DNA from: Aricia agestis
Taxonomy: Eukaryota > Arthropoda > Insecta > Lepidoptera > Lycaenidae
NCBI RefSeq assembly: GCF_905147365.1
Contig: NC_056428.1
Location: 6,540,001 to 6,604,000 of the forward strand
Direction of reading: 5' to 3'
Length of the DNA: 64,000 nt
The notes below the pieces were generated by a model, which saw only the letters and a list, made by a program, of their open reading frames with translations, had not been told where the DNA came from and made no database searches. Positions 34,201-42,999 of this stretch are shown here, one piece after another. The position numbers were made by a program, and so were the translations under genes. Position 1 is the stretch's first letter, and every line of letters starts with the position of its first letter.

Positions 34201-37200
34201 GCTTCAAAACCGAGCAAATCACACTGATTATTTTTTTTAAGGTATTAAATATTAATTTCAAAATTTCAAAAACTTATGGTGTATTCCGAACACTTCAAAG
34301 AATTTACTCCCGTTGGAAATTTAACTACAAGTTAATTTTTAACAAATTAGACAAATGTTAACTAACGAAATTTTTTCGAACTTCCGTACTCATTGTACTT
34401 TAAATAAAATCTTAAATAATTTTCGCAAAAATTTTTCACTTCGTGGAGCCCTTGATATAGACATACTTAACAAGATCACGCCATAAAAGTAAAAAAAAAA
34501 AATATACTTTGTTTATAATAATTTTTTAACTTGAACAAAAAACTAGAAATCCAAGTAATATTGTCAAAAAAAATTTGTTTCATTTATTATCACGTAATTG
34601 TTTTCATATCAATGTATTAACTAAAAAAAATTTTTTCCGCCTTTTGCTACTAAAAAATTTATAAACCAATGGACTATTTCGATGATTTAAAAAAAAATTT
34701 TTCTTACCTTTATTCTCTTGAAAATGTTATGATTTTTAGAAACAATTTTTTCTTAATAACAATATTTTATTGTTTATAATCGTTTTTTTAATATCTCAAT
34801 TGTTAAAATTATTAGTTTAGAAAAAAAAATCGATTTTTAATTGCACCTTATTCAAAAAAAAATTTCTGCACTTTGTTGTACACCGTTGTTTTTGTATTTT
34901 TTAGGAGTTTCAGAAAAAGAATATAAAAAAGTTCAGATTTTTTTATAACAAATTGTTAAGTTAATAAACAGTTATTGTTGATTAAAAAAAAAATGTTTTT
35001 GTAACCATATTGAGGACGATCAATCATGATTTTTGAGAGGATTTTTTTTTCTAAACTAAAAATTTAAACAATTGAAATATAAAAAAAAACGATTACAAAC
35101 AAAAAAATATTGTTATTAAGAAAAAAAATTGTTTCTAAAAATCATAATATTTTCAAGAGAATAAAGGTAAGAAAAAAAATTTTTTAAAAGCATCGAAATA
35201 GTCCATTGGTTTATAATTTTTTTATTAGCAAATGGCTGAAATTTTTTTTTAGTTAATACTTCGCACTGCTATTACAATAGTGTCGTAACTCAAAATGTGT
35301 CGAATTTGATATTCGATCATTAAAAGATAGATAATTTCTTCCTCTATGCGTCAATAAGACCGTCGTAAAAATAGTGCAAGAAACGACTCCGAGACTGCAT
35401 TGTAAGTCACTATAGATGGTTGGATGGATGGATGGACCGGGGGGGATATCAGCGTCTGCAACACCGCGCCATTTTTAGTTGCATCCCTGACTTGGAAAGC
35501 ACGGACGTGTCGCAGCTACCGTTGGAACGCACTAATTCGACTTATTGCGGTATTGCTGACTCAGGTATGTGAAGAATAAATCAAAACGCACGTGTTATTT
35601 TAAGTTACTTCACTATAACTGATTCATACTGTCTTAAATTTAGATCATTAATTAAAATTAGAACATTCTTGTGGGTTTGTTTAGTAGTTTTTGACATAAT
35701 ACATTGTTGGTGGATCATAACTTTTTTGAAGTTTTTTGGTGTATAATCTGTAATATATAGGTATTTCGTGTTCATAGCTTCCTTAGTTGAATATTATGGT
35801 TAGATAAATTTACAGTAATAGCAAAATAATCAACGACTTCTTGCATAAATTATTATTTTTTCAGTTAATACGTTATAGGTAATTTTTTATTTAGTTTACT
35901 TTCTACTCAAAAGTAAAAAATCCAATTGTTTTTTTTTTAGATGAATCATGCAGCGAGCTCGATTATTGGTAATGATGGCAAAGAAGTCAGCATCTATTGT
36001 GCAGTCAGATAAAGAGAACGAGACGGCGAGCGAACAGGCACCTCTATCTTCTACATGTTCTTTTGAATTTTGATTTGATTATGACTCTTTTGATATTTTT
36101 ATTTTTCTTTAGATTTTGATCTATGATCTTGACTTGATTTTGTAAGTGCCATGTGATAAGGTCAAGAAGTTTAAATCTCAAGGAGTGTTTCATGGTATTT
36201 GTTTTAACAATCATGTTTAGATTTCGCCTGTATAAGAAGACTGGAAGACTGTGTTTACTATAATAATAATAATAATAATAATAATATCTATGGACGCTTC
36301 ACACCACGTCAGTCTGGCCCCGTGCTAAGTACCTAAAGGACTTGTGTTACAGGTACCAGACAACGGATATATATATTTAATACTTCTATACTATACATAT
36401 ATTTAAGATTTTTTATTATATCATACACATATTTAATACAGCAGTGCGACATGTCCTTCATTGATATGAAAACATTTACGTGATAATAAATGAAACAAAT
36501 TTTTTTTGACAATATTACTTGAATTTCTAGTTTTTTGTTCAAGTTAAAAAAATATTATAAACAAAGTATTAATTTAAAAGAAAAAATATGGCGTGATCTT
36601 GTTAAGTATGTTTATATCAAGGGCTCCACGAAGTGAAAAATTTTTACGAAACTTATTTAAGATTTTATTTAAAGTACAATGAGGACGGAAGTTCGAAAAA
36701 ATTTCGTTAGTTAACATTTGTCTTATTTGTTGAAAAATTAATTTGAAGTTAAATTTCCAACGGGAGCAAATTCTTTGAAGTGAAATTTTTAAATTAATAT
36801 TTAAATATTAAGCACGTCACAGTGATTATTTTTTCAAAGGTATTAATACCTTTGAAAAAATAATCACTGTGACGTGCTCGGTTTTGAAGCCGCGCGCGCT
36901 CCCAAAAAATGCCGCGCGGAGGCTTACTTTCAGCGTTAAATTAGAATAATAAATAATAGAGATAGAATTCCGGGAGTTGGGAGTTATCGTATGGAAACTT
37001 TCTCCTCTTTAAGAATCTTTTTTTTTAAACTTCTTAAATTTTAATAGTTTCGGAGTTTTTAACAAAAAACGTAATACCTTTTTTTTTGGCAACCTAATTT
37101 GCTTATAACTTTTGCAATTTTTTGAGTGCTAATACATGCTTCCGATACATTTTTATAGACGTCTTCCCGAATCTAATGAGCTATCGCACGTATTTTTATG

Positions 37201-40200
37201 ACCCTTATCTCTATATTTCGGCATTCTCAACTTATCGCTTAGACTACTGGGTTAAGAGAGTAAAGGAATAGAGAGTGCTTTTGTGTACTGGACCGTCTAT
37301 TTTAACAACTTGAAACTCCTCTGATATGTCCATGGTAATCAGTTAATCACTAATCAGTAATCTATTATCATTATGGTTTGTATTGAAAAAACGACGACTT
37401 ACTAGACTTCGTACAGTAATGAAATACAAACATGACCCTTTTCTATGCAAATGTACTGTGGGATAAGTGGGATAAACGTGGGGGCCGGAAAGGAAGATCT
37501 TCCGACCGAGCCAGGTGTTAAGCTCGATCGCCATTTTCAGGACCATAAAAAAATATATATATATATGCATACCTATATCGACCAGCTTCTTTAACTAAAT
37601 GATATGTATCAATTCCGTCTGCTGTAACTGTGATGTCATCTGTAAGAAAAATATTTGTATGTAAGCATTGGAAACTTAACATATTTCAGACAAGCAAACT
37701 ACTAAGAAATAGTTTAAAATTAAAACCATTTGAAAAATAACATTGATTTATAAAAAAAATATATTGTTTTGTGTTTCTGATACATTCTGATATTATAATA
37801 TCATTAATAACATGATAATATATTATTTCTACTGTTGTATTATTACTTGTGATATTTAGTTATAAAAATAAACTAATTGATTAGTATTGTTATATAAGGC
37901 CTTATAGGTACTACAGACTTTGATACTTGGCAACAGGGCTAGGAATAAACTGGCAGCCTAGGTCAAAATTGTTATATTTGCTGTTAATAGTAAAATTAAA
38001 TGAGAACAACTGCATATTTTCTATTCTATAATTATTGGAATTCAGAAAATATTGTTTAATCTAAAACTGCGAGGGACTGACATTATGTTGTTTAATAGTA
38101 GCTTTATTTTGGGATCTGCCTATATATTATGTATATCATATAAGAACAATATTTTTTCACAATAAATTAACCCTAAGTCTTAAACCCAAGAAAATTTCAT
38201 AAAAATCAGAACAGTTATCATTGAACTGCACCAAGGTCCAAGAGGATTGCTATTCAAATAATATATTTATTGCATTAGTATGCTTCATAGTCTAAGCGAT
38301 AAGTTGAGAATGGCGAAATATAGAGATAAGGGTCATAAAAATACGTGCGATAGCTCATTAGATTCGGGAAGACGTCTAGAAAAATGTATCGGAAGCGTGT
38401 ATATAGCACACAAAAAATTGCAAGAGTTATAAGCAAATTAGGTTGCAAAAAAAAAGGTATTATGTTTTTTGTTAAAAACTTCGAAACTATTAACATTTAA
38501 GAAATTTAAAAAAGAGATTCTTAAAGAAGAGGATATTTCCATAAAAAACCCAACTCCCGGAATTCTATCTCTATTATTTATAATTTTAATTTAACGCTGA
38601 AAGTAAGCCTCCGCGCGGCATTTCAAAAACGAGCACGTCACACTGATTATTTTTTTAAAGGTATTAAATGTTAATTTAAAATTTTCAAAAACTTATGGTG
38701 TATTCCGAACACTTCGAACCGTTGGAAATTTAACTTCAAGTTAATTTTTCAACAAATTAGACAAATGTTAACTAACGAAATTTTTTCGAACTTCCGTCCT
38801 CATTGTACTTTAAATAAAATGTATAAAAAATTTTTTTTTCGATTTTTTGTTGCACCTTTTAAAAAAAATCTGCACTTTGTTGTACATTGTTGTTTTTGTA
38901 TTTTTTAGGAGTTCCAGAAAAAGAATATAAAAAAGTTCAGATTTTTTTTAACAAATTGTTAAGTTAATAAACAATTTGTTGATATTTTTTTTTGTTTTTA
39001 TAACCATATTGAGGACGATCAATCATGATTTTTAAGAGGATTTTTTTTTCTAAAATAATAATTTAAACAATAGAAATATTAAAAAAACGATTATAAACAA
39101 TAAAATATTGTTTTTAAGAAAAAAAATTGTTTCTTAAAATCATAATATTTACAAGAGAATAAAGGTAAGAATTTTTTGTTAAAAAAGCATCGAAATAGTA
39201 CATTGGTTTATAAAATTTTTATTAGCAATTTTTTTTTAGTTAATACATGTCCTTCATTGAATGGAAATTAAAAAGGTATTATGTTTTTTGTTAAAAACTT
39301 CGAAACTATTAACATTTAAGAAATTTAAAAAAGAGATTCTTAAAGAAGAGGATATTTCCATAAAAAACCCAACTCCCGGAATTCTATCTCTATTATTTAT
39401 AATTTTAATTTAACGCTGAAAGTAAGCCTCCGCGCGGCATTTCAAAAACGAGCACGTCACACTGATTATTTTTTTAAAGGTATTAAATGTTAATTTAAAA
39501 TTTTCAAAAACTTATGGTGTATTCCGAACACTTCGAACCGTTGGAAATTTAACTTCAAGTTAATTTTTCAACAAATTAGACAAATGTTAACTAACGAAAT
39601 TTTTTCGAACTTCCGTCCTCATTGTACTTTAAATAAAATGTATAAAAAATTTTTTTTTCGATTTTTTGTTGCACCTTTTAAAAAAAATCTGCACTTTGTT
39701 GTACATTGTTGTTTTTGTATTTTTTAGGAGTTCCAGAAAAAGAATATAAAAAAGTTCAGATTTTTTTTAACAAATTGTTAAGTTAATAAACAATTTGTTG
39801 ATATTTTTTTTTGTTTTTATAACCATATTGAGGACGATCAATCATGATTTTTAAGAGGATTTTTTTTTCTAAAATAATAATTTAAACAATAGAAATATTA
39901 AAAAAACGATTATAAACAATAAAATATTGTTTTTAAGAAAAAAAATTGTTTCTTAAAATCATAATATTTACAAGAGAATAAAGGTAAGAATTTTTTGTTA
40001 AAAAAAGCATCGAAATAGTACATTGGTTTATAAAATTTTTATTAGCAATTTTTTTTTAGTTAATACATGTCCTTCATTGAATGAGGGATTTTCCTGTATT
40101 TTTAATTTGATTGTCAAACAGTTTCTATTTCAGTAACTAGATGGCGTATGGGTAGACAACTATCGGTAATACCAGGGAATACCATCAATAATTGCTACAA

Positions 40201-42981
40201 AACTGGGCAAAAGAATGTAAAACTTGATACATTTCAATTTGAAAAAGACGCAATAATATTTCAATGAATAGGATAATAAAGTTATTATAACGATGTTTTA
40301 GCTAAAACTCACGGAAGAAATAGCCCTATTTACCGATATTTACACCAAATGTTACAGGAATTATACATTTTGGTTTTGACAACATCTTACCTGCACTTGT
40401 GCAAGATAACGGATATTTAATGGCTAATATTTTAACATCAAAAACCCAAATAATACAATTTGGGAAAAAATAATAAAAACCACACCAACAATAAAAAGTA
40501 GAAGAAGTTTGAAAGTGACATGCCCGCCAAAACTCTTTCAGTTGTCAGTTTTCAGTTTGACGTGTCAGCGTGTTCCTAAACTGTTACCAGTATACTGGCC
40601 TAATAGCTTAGGCCAATGAACGCTTAGGCTTAGGGTATTTAGATTTATGTCACACTTGACAGTACACTGATATTTTTTGGAAACACAACCCATATGTAGA
40701 CAGTGGTGCCAACCTGCAGATAATTTCAGATCGGTGAGGAACCAATAGAAAATCTAGAAGTGTTTATCCATACGCCATCTAGTTATGATTGTTAAAAATA
40801 AAATTTAAAAATATAAATGAAAATCCCTCATTAAGTGATAATAAATGAAACCACTTTTTTTTGACAATATTAGTTGGATTTCTAGTTTTTTGTTCAAGTT
40901 AAAAAATTATTATAAACAAAGTATTAAATTTTTTTTAACTTTTATGGCGTGATCTTGTTAAGTATGTTCATATCAAGGGCTCCACGAAGTGAAAAATTTT
41001 TACGAAAATTATTTAAGATTTTTTTAAAGTACAATAAGGACGGAAGTTCGAAAAAAATTCGTTAGTTAACATTTGTCTAATTTGTTGAAAAATTAACTTA
41101 AAGTTAAATTTCCAACGGGAGCAAATTTTTTGAAGTGTTCGGAATACACCATAAGTTTTGGAAATTTTTAAATTAATAATTAATACCTTTAAAAAAATAA
41201 TCAGTGTGATGTGCTTGGTTTTGAGGCGCGCGCGCTACCTAAAAATGCCGCGCGGAGGCTTACTTTCAGCGTTAAATTAGAATTATAAATAATAGAGATA
41301 GAATTCCGGGAGTTGGGAGTTTTCTTATGGAAATTTCCTCCTCTTTAAGAATATTTTTTTAAACTTCTTAAATGTTAATAGTTTCGGAGTTTTTAACAAA
41401 AAACGTAATACCTTTTTTTTAACAACCTAATTTGCTTATAGCTTTTGCAATTTTTTGTGTGCTAATACACACTTCCGATACATTTTTCTAGACGTCTTCC
41501 GGAATCTAATGAGCTATCGCACATATTTTTATGACCCTTATCTCTATATTCCGCCATTCTCAACTTATCGCTTAGACTATTAGGGTTAAATCAGAATAAT
41601 GGTCAGGCAGTTATTCTGATTTGAGCTTGAGTGGTTTCTTTTGTAGACAGTCTTTTTTAAATTAAGAAATGGTTGCATCAACACTAACAAATACCCATCC
41701 ATCCTTACAAACTCATAAGTCATAGTTATCATTACTTGCCTTAGTGTCTTCAGCAAATTATTGTAATATATTTACAATATAATATGCACAAAAGAAGTAA
41801 AAAATATACTATGTTACACTAACAATAGTATATAGGAGGTGGCAGTTTAGTTCTATTATTTTTTGTTGCTGCCGTTCTGTGGTTTCAGTTTTAAATTAAA
41901 CAATATACACTAAGCTGAATACTAAACACTCAATATTTATCTTTTAGAATACTATCTTTCTGACAATTTATAGCACTACAATAATTCATGTACATTAAAT
42001 TTAACATGCATTCAAAATTCTGGGTCCTTAGCCTAGACTCCTGTTAAATTCACTGTTGGAAGACGAAATAAAAATGTATGACTGACTTAAGGCATTGCTC
42101 AATGGCATGAATTTTGTGAAGCTAAACCTTAATAAATTTCCCTATGATTAAAATTCCTAACTAAAAGCCAAATCATATTGGCTAACGACTATGGACCAAT
42201 CTCACATGATAAATATTGTGTGTGTAGCATTCATATCGAAGATAATTCTAAAATTAGTCATATCCCACCTCCATGCACACAAAAATCACATTGGTACTTG
42301 TCTAACGTCTCTAGCGTAGTCACATACGGTGCTCCCTCCACCACCTGGTCAACCCATTTGATTGCACGCACCATTTTGTACCGCTCTTCCTGGGTGAATA
42401 CTGGCGGCCCCTTATGTTTAGTTATCTCTTCGTCTGTGTGAACTCCTACAATGAGCATGTCTCCCAGAGCTTTCGCTTGTCTCAAAGAATTTGCATGACC
42501 GAAGTGTACCATATCGTAGCTGTAAAGGAATAAAAAGAAGTTTTTTCTTTGAAAATCAATAATATCAACACAGAATTATAATTTTCATTTCATATCTTTT
42601 ATAACCTCACATAAAACATTTTCTTGCATTTCTTATGCATAATTAATGATATAGGATTTACTAATTGTATGCCGAATATTTAAAAAGGTATTTATTTTGA
42701 TTTCAGTTGCTATTAATGCAAAACAAAATAAAGTTCACAAAAAATGTTATCATTATTTTGGAATTTTTCTGAGTCATATGACGACGTAAATTAGGCTGGG
42801 CTGCTTTAATATTGTTCCGGAAATTATATTATAATTTCCCACATTTAGAAAATCTGGAAATAAACAATATTTTAACGAAAAAGGCGAAGTTTTTTATTTG
42901 CGAATAATTAATTACTTACCATCCGTCGCACCAGACGCGAACCTCCTTTTTATTATTACTTTTATTCACACCGTCACTCAT
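17083..42981 (-). CDS. Pcyt2: Ethanolamine-phosphate cytidylyltransferase (8 exons)
   Basis: Makes CDP-ethanolamine from CTP and phosphoethanolamine in the cytosol, the rate-setting step of phosphatidylethanolamine synthesis. Exons on the minus strand are 42981-42920, 42519-42269, 37639-37573, 29958-29881, 28144-27985, 21090-20902, 19471-19313 and 17265-17083. They sum to 1149 nt, 382 residues plus stop, close to the human enzyme (389). The first nucleotidyltransferase domain has WCDGCYDMVHFGHAN (HxGH) and RTAGVSTTDLVGRM. The second has VYVAGAFDLFHVGH (HxGH) and ends with the DSGNNMTTEDIVQRII signature. All junction phases agree. The start is the only ATG in exon 1. About 24.7 kb of intron is dominated by nested transposons. 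Two exons (67 and 78 nt) are isolated inside them. No visible lesion; identification is very secure. Confidence 0.96.
17660..18470 (-). mobile_element. RTE-clade LINE, 5'-truncated 3' end
   Basis: The minus-strand frame (about 18463-17958) encodes the C-terminal part of an RTE-type reverse transcriptase: LPCLTYGCQTW, CQRGMERSMLKI, KWKWAGHVARL, GRPLKRWADDIK and a WASLEEAFTRGG-like end. The A/T-rich tail (AATAAAGGCTTTTTTT) lies at about 17655-17690. A perfect palindrome has been inserted in its 3' UTR. Lies in Pcyt2 intron 7. Confidence 0.85.
17704..17898. mobile_element. Perfect palindrome, 89-bp arms, 17-nt loop
   Basis: 17704-17792 is the exact inverse of 17810-17898 with no mismatch or indel. 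Arms start TGGCGGCTCTCGACATAGG and are GC-rich with repeated AACGCGTTGGCC and CGTCTGCAGACG sub-palindromes. It interrupts the RTE tail. Looks like a snap-back MITE; no clear target duplication seen. Confidence 0.85.
18811..19206 (-). repeat. F2 interspersed repeat next to an inverted-repeat fragment
   Basis: 18811-18880 pairs AATGTATGGAATTGACATAAG with its near inverse. From about 18885 a near-full F2 copy runs to GCATGGCTCTCCCACGT at 19206, including the GGGTAGGG purine tract. Confidence 0.65.
19313..19471 (-). CDS. Pcyt2: Pcyt2 exon 7
   Basis: 159 nt, phase 0, between ATTCCAG and GTCAGT. YVHEVVIGAPYEVTAELM through RDPYIVPKQRGCFK matches the second catalytic domain. Confidence 0.95.
19520..19834. 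mobile_element. MITE M1, copy 2
   Basis: The inverted termini GTAGCCCTAGCACGGCCACC and inverse continue into AGTAGAAATGC and AAACTGTGGA blocks. An inner TTTATGACA pair makes the whole element foldback. Lies in Pcyt2 intron 6, directly beside exon 7. Confidence 0.7.
20147..20229. repeat. Short palindrome
   Basis: GACGTATGAGAAGCGCCCGT near the left pairs with GGGCGCTTTTCATACGTC at the right. Arms are about 30 nt with two or three mismatches. MITE-like. Confidence 0.6.
20902..21090 (-). CDS. Pcyt2: Pcyt2 exon 6 (second HxGH domain)
   Basis: 189 nt, phase 0, between TTTTTCAG and GTGAGT. VVYVAGAFDLFHVGHLDFLE carries the second HVGH. It ends at LSVLACK. Confidence 0.95.
21135..21300 (-). repeat. 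F4 dispersed repeat, diverged copy
   Basis: TTGTTACCTCTTTACGCCC, CGCTAAATAGATTTTG, GTACGGGTCCCGGGCAA and TGGCGCAACGGAGTT follow the inverse order of the 4635-4835 copy. Confidence 0.55.
22000..22285 (+). repeat. Repeat cluster: CACGTCAGTCTGGCC unit plus F3 copy
   Basis: CTTCACACCACGTCAGTCTG followed by GAAGGACTTG recurs at 36295-36345. From about 22065 an F3 copy (GATTCCTAGCTAGATCG) runs to AATTGCTCGTTTAAAG. Confidence 0.55.
22219..22252. repeat. (TA)17 microsatellite
   Basis: Uninterrupted TA dinucleotide run inside the F3 copy. The other F3 copies have shorter TATATA tracts at the same place. Confidence 0.9.
22375..22562 (-). repeat. F4 dispersed repeat copy
   Basis: Inverse of 4635-4835: GTTACCTTTTCACGCCC, GGAATTTGGTATGAAG, TATCCCGAAAAAATGTACGG and CGGAGTTGCGGGTGTCATCT. 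Confidence 0.65.
23053..24522. mobile_element. Non-autonomous hAT-like element, copy 1 (hAT-N1)
   Basis: The exact 8-bp duplication ATCCACAC lies at 23045-23052 and 24523-24530. Inverted termini CATGAAGCTAATATAGAGAG. Internal sequence aligns with 30788-32865 (CATTTACGTCTGTGTTATC, GTTACGTGTGCACCTGACAA, TGATGACGTCAGGACCTAG). About 740 bp (near 23230-23966), including an F2 fragment, is a later insertion absent from copy 2. No transposase. Confidence 0.85.
23310..23440 (-). repeat. F2 repeat, truncated copy
   Basis: GGTCACCTGATGGAAAGCAA to GCCGGCCTTTTAAGAGG only. Part of the insertion inside hAT-N1. Confidence 0.65.
24530..24960 (-). pseudogene. LINE C-terminal fragment (CCHC knuckle, RNase-H type)
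   Basis: The minus-strand translation gives KCKESPSCRCDTSKIENVPH, then LLTECPIYSRPKYDLEV and a C-terminal ending in KIIKEVNSINR. This resembles the C-terminal zinc knuckle region of R1/Jockey-type non-LTR elements. 5' truncated. Confidence 0.7.
24991..25350 (+). mobile_element. tRNA-derived SINE, copy 2 (best preserved)
   Basis: Head 24991-25062: A-box TGGTCTAGTGG and B-box GGTTCGAATCC both match the RNA polymerase III consensus. CAACGC pairs with GCGTTG as an acceptor stem. The body is shared with 8786-9140, and the tail ends in ATT repeats. It supplies the empty site for the insertion at 33858-37246 (CCCACTGGGTTATGAG). Confidence 0.88.
25925..27112. mobile_element. Diverged relative of the 3993-4423 MITE, expanded
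   Basis: The left AATTTAACCTTCCTGCCAAA and right AATTTGGCAGGTAGGTTTAA correspond to the TIR of 3993-4423. TTGATCCTTGTTAAAAAT and ATGTTATTGTAAAAAAATTA are shared internally. About 600 bp of unrelated sequence (26160-26760) expands it. Confidence 0.6.
26160..26760 (-). other. Gene-like island, function unknown
   Basis: Less AT-rich than its surroundings and with no sign of repeat structure. The minus strand has a coding-looking stretch (about 26625-26450) with two cysteines close together, CSSCTLNLNRETIK, followed by RLASLDDMPLTSLK and a stop, then an AT-rich, UTR-like tail to about 26160. No start or acceptor is convincing. It may be a retrocopied 3' end of some host mRNA or a captured exon. 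Confidence 0.3.
27655..27955 (+). repeat. F1 copy followed by a 67-bp tandem duplication
   Basis: F1 landmarks run to GGGTACGGAACCCTTAAAAA. Then TATGTATGACGTAATGTGG... CCCTAGGGGAA occurs twice in tandem (about 27858 and 27921), ending 30 bp before the Pcyt2 exon 5 donor. Confidence 0.6.
27985..28144 (-). CDS. Pcyt2: Pcyt2 exon 5 (linker between domains)
   Basis: 160 nt between CTTTCAG and GTGAGT. Contains the linker with GCSQFLPTTQKIIQFSSG, conserved in animal Pcyt2. Confidence 0.94.
28730..29790 (+). repeat. F5 long dispersed repeat (copy 1)
   Basis: Runs from GAAGACTGTAGTATGTACAG to CTCCTTTTTGGAAGTCGGT. Inverted copy at 44955-47410. Contains CCCTCGATTGCTCATAGATCC and GGGTACCTTCGGATCC blocks. 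Gives the empty site (CTGTTCAG) for the small element at 45841-46027. Class not established. Confidence 0.65.
29881..29958 (-). CDS. Pcyt2: Pcyt2 exon 4 (RTxGVSTT signature, 78 nt)
   Basis: CTTTCAG acceptor and GTAATA donor. Encodes REVKRTAGVSTTDLVGRMLL, the nucleotide-binding signature of the first domain. Phase 2 in and out, so skipping stays in frame but removes the motif. Easily missed because no long open frame marks it. Confidence 0.93.
   Translation of the reverse strand, partial: GSKKNCWCVHNRFSWKDVAANQRTF
30929..32229 (-). mobile_element. mariner transposon, 1.30 kb, complete ends
   Basis: 27-bp perfect inverted termini starting CGAGGGCTGCTATTTATG, flanked by TA on both sides (30927-30928, 32230-32231). 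Length and TA duplication are standard for mariner. Inserted into hAT-N2. Confidence 0.95.
31010..32094 (-). pseudogene. mariner transposase (DD34D), one frameshift
   Basis: Cut-and-paste transposase. The frame from 32094 (or the second ATG at 32055, MDLTREHFRAM, the likelier start) encodes the helix-turn-helix region (TVYHWYSEFNRG) and the first catalytic Asp in YTGDESWIYAYD. The frame shifts near 31335-31350 and then continues as LHHDNASCHTS (second Asp) and HPPYSPDLAPYDFFLF (third Asp). There are 34 residues between the second and third Asp, the mariner signature. The C-terminus CVDHRGEYFEK is present. All three catalytic residues are kept, so the frameshift is the only clear lesion. Confidence 0.9.
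32997..33125. repeat. Imperfect palindrome
   Basis: TAGACAGACGAACGA and ACACTTGTCGACGG near the left pair with CCGTCGACAAGTGCTGTTC and GTCTGTAAAAAG at the right. The centre has repeated GTCGACGG. MITE-like. Confidence 0.6.
33469..33857 (+). mobile_element. tRNA-derived SINE, copy 3 (interrupted twice)
   Basis: Head GTGGTCCAGTGGTTTAG and GGATTCGATTCCCGCG. Broken by the MITE at 33569-33746 and then by the long-TIR element at 33858. Its 3' part continues at 37247-37291 (CTGGGTTAAGAGAGTAAAGG). Confidence 0.75.
33569..33746. mobile_element. Palindromic MITE in SINE
   Basis: Left AGTGTGAGTTTTTGTTT and AAACGCGTTTGGCGTTTA pair with TAAACGCCAAACGCGTT and CAAACAAAAAAACTCACACT. Arms are about 60 nt. 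Confidence 0.7.
34625..35260. repeat. Inner palindrome of element A
   Basis: TTAACTAAAAAAAATTTTTTC, AACCAATGGACTATTTCGATG and TTACCTTTATTCTCTTG are mirrored by CAAGAGAATAAAGGTAA, CATCGAAATAGTCCATTGG and AAATTTTTTTTTAGTTAA. Arms are about 200 nt around a centre near 34930. Confidence 0.65.
35430..36073 (+). pseudogene. Possible gene remnant in element A (exon-intron-exon)
   Basis: A GC-richer segment (about 35430-35567) ends in a strong donor, GACTCAG|GTATGT. A pyrimidine tract and TTTTTTTTAG acceptor lie at 35940. ATG at 35948 opens a 41-residue basic-to-polar frame (MQRARLLVMMAKKSASIVQ) ending at 36073. The layout looks like a non-coding first exon and a truncated second exon of a transposon gene. 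No family recognised; moderate to low confidence. Confidence 0.35.
37573..37639 (-). CDS. Pcyt2: Pcyt2 exon 3 (67 nt, between long-TIR elements)
   Basis: TTCTTACAG acceptor and GTATGC donor. Encodes DDITVTADGIDTYHLVKEAG. It sits in a 1.04-kb gap between two elements with long inverted repeats. Skipping it would shift the frame. Confidence 0.93.
38451..40080. repeat. Tandem duplication, about 820-bp unit, nearly identical
   Basis: GGTATTATGTTTTTTG begins at 38456 and 39275 (period 819-820). The two units look identical apart from one A in an A-run. The junction is near 39261-39271. Very recent duplication, or an assembly artefact. Confidence 0.85.
40081..40831. mobile_element. MITE with TGAGGGATTTTC termini
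   Basis: Left TGAGGGATTTTC and AACTAGATGGCGTATGG are mirrored by CCATACGCCATCTAGTT and GAAAATCCCTCA. No convincing target duplication. Internal 40340-40480 resembles 13665-13790 of the hAT element. Confidence 0.75.
42269..42519 (-). CDS. Pcyt2: Pcyt2 exon 2 (first HxGH domain)
   Basis: 251 nt after TTTACAG. CYDMVHFGHAN through QCDFCVHG carries the catalytic HFGH and most of the first Rossmann-like domain. The donor is GTGGGA. Confidence 0.95.
42920..42981 (-). CDS. Pcyt2: Pcyt2 exon 1
   Basis: 62 nt from the ATG at 42981. Encodes a short Lys/Asn-rich N-terminus and VRVWCDG. The donor is GTAAGT, phase 2. Confidence 0.92.
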
Positions 42982-42999
42982 CTTTAATAAATAAAATAA

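Larger units (their letters stand above)
33858..37246. mobile_element. Long-TIR element A, 3.4 kb
   Basis: Starts TAGTCTAAGC and ends GCTTAGACTA. The terminal inverted repeats run about 0.75-0.8 kb (left to about 34625, right from about 36450). CTG is duplicated at 33855-33857 and 37247-37249; the SINE copies give the empty site. The inner left part holds a second palindrome, and the centre (35280-36080) holds a possible gene remnant. A (CACGTCAGTCTGGCC) repeat lies at 36260-36430. Sister of 38288-41579. Family not recognised. Confidence 0.8.
38288..41579. mobile_element. Long-TIR element B, 3.3 kb
   Basis: The same TAGTCTAAGCG termini and the same terminal inverted repeats as element A, including GACGTCTTCCCGAATCTAAT, AACTCCCGGAATTCTATCTC and CCGCGCGGCATTT. 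Its centre is replaced by an 820-bp tandem duplication and a 0.75-kb MITE. The flanking triplets TCA and TTA agree in two of three bases. Confidence 0.78.

Noticed and set aside
40081..40831. 8-bp or TA target duplication for the TGAGGG MITE
   Set aside because: Flanking bases (CATTGAA and TTAAGTG) do not form a convincing direct repeat, so no superfamily is assigned.
33858..41579. CRISPR array or satellite block
   Set aside because: The repeats are long inverted arms of two transposons plus one tandem duplication, not short regularly spaced units; the genome is eukaryotic.
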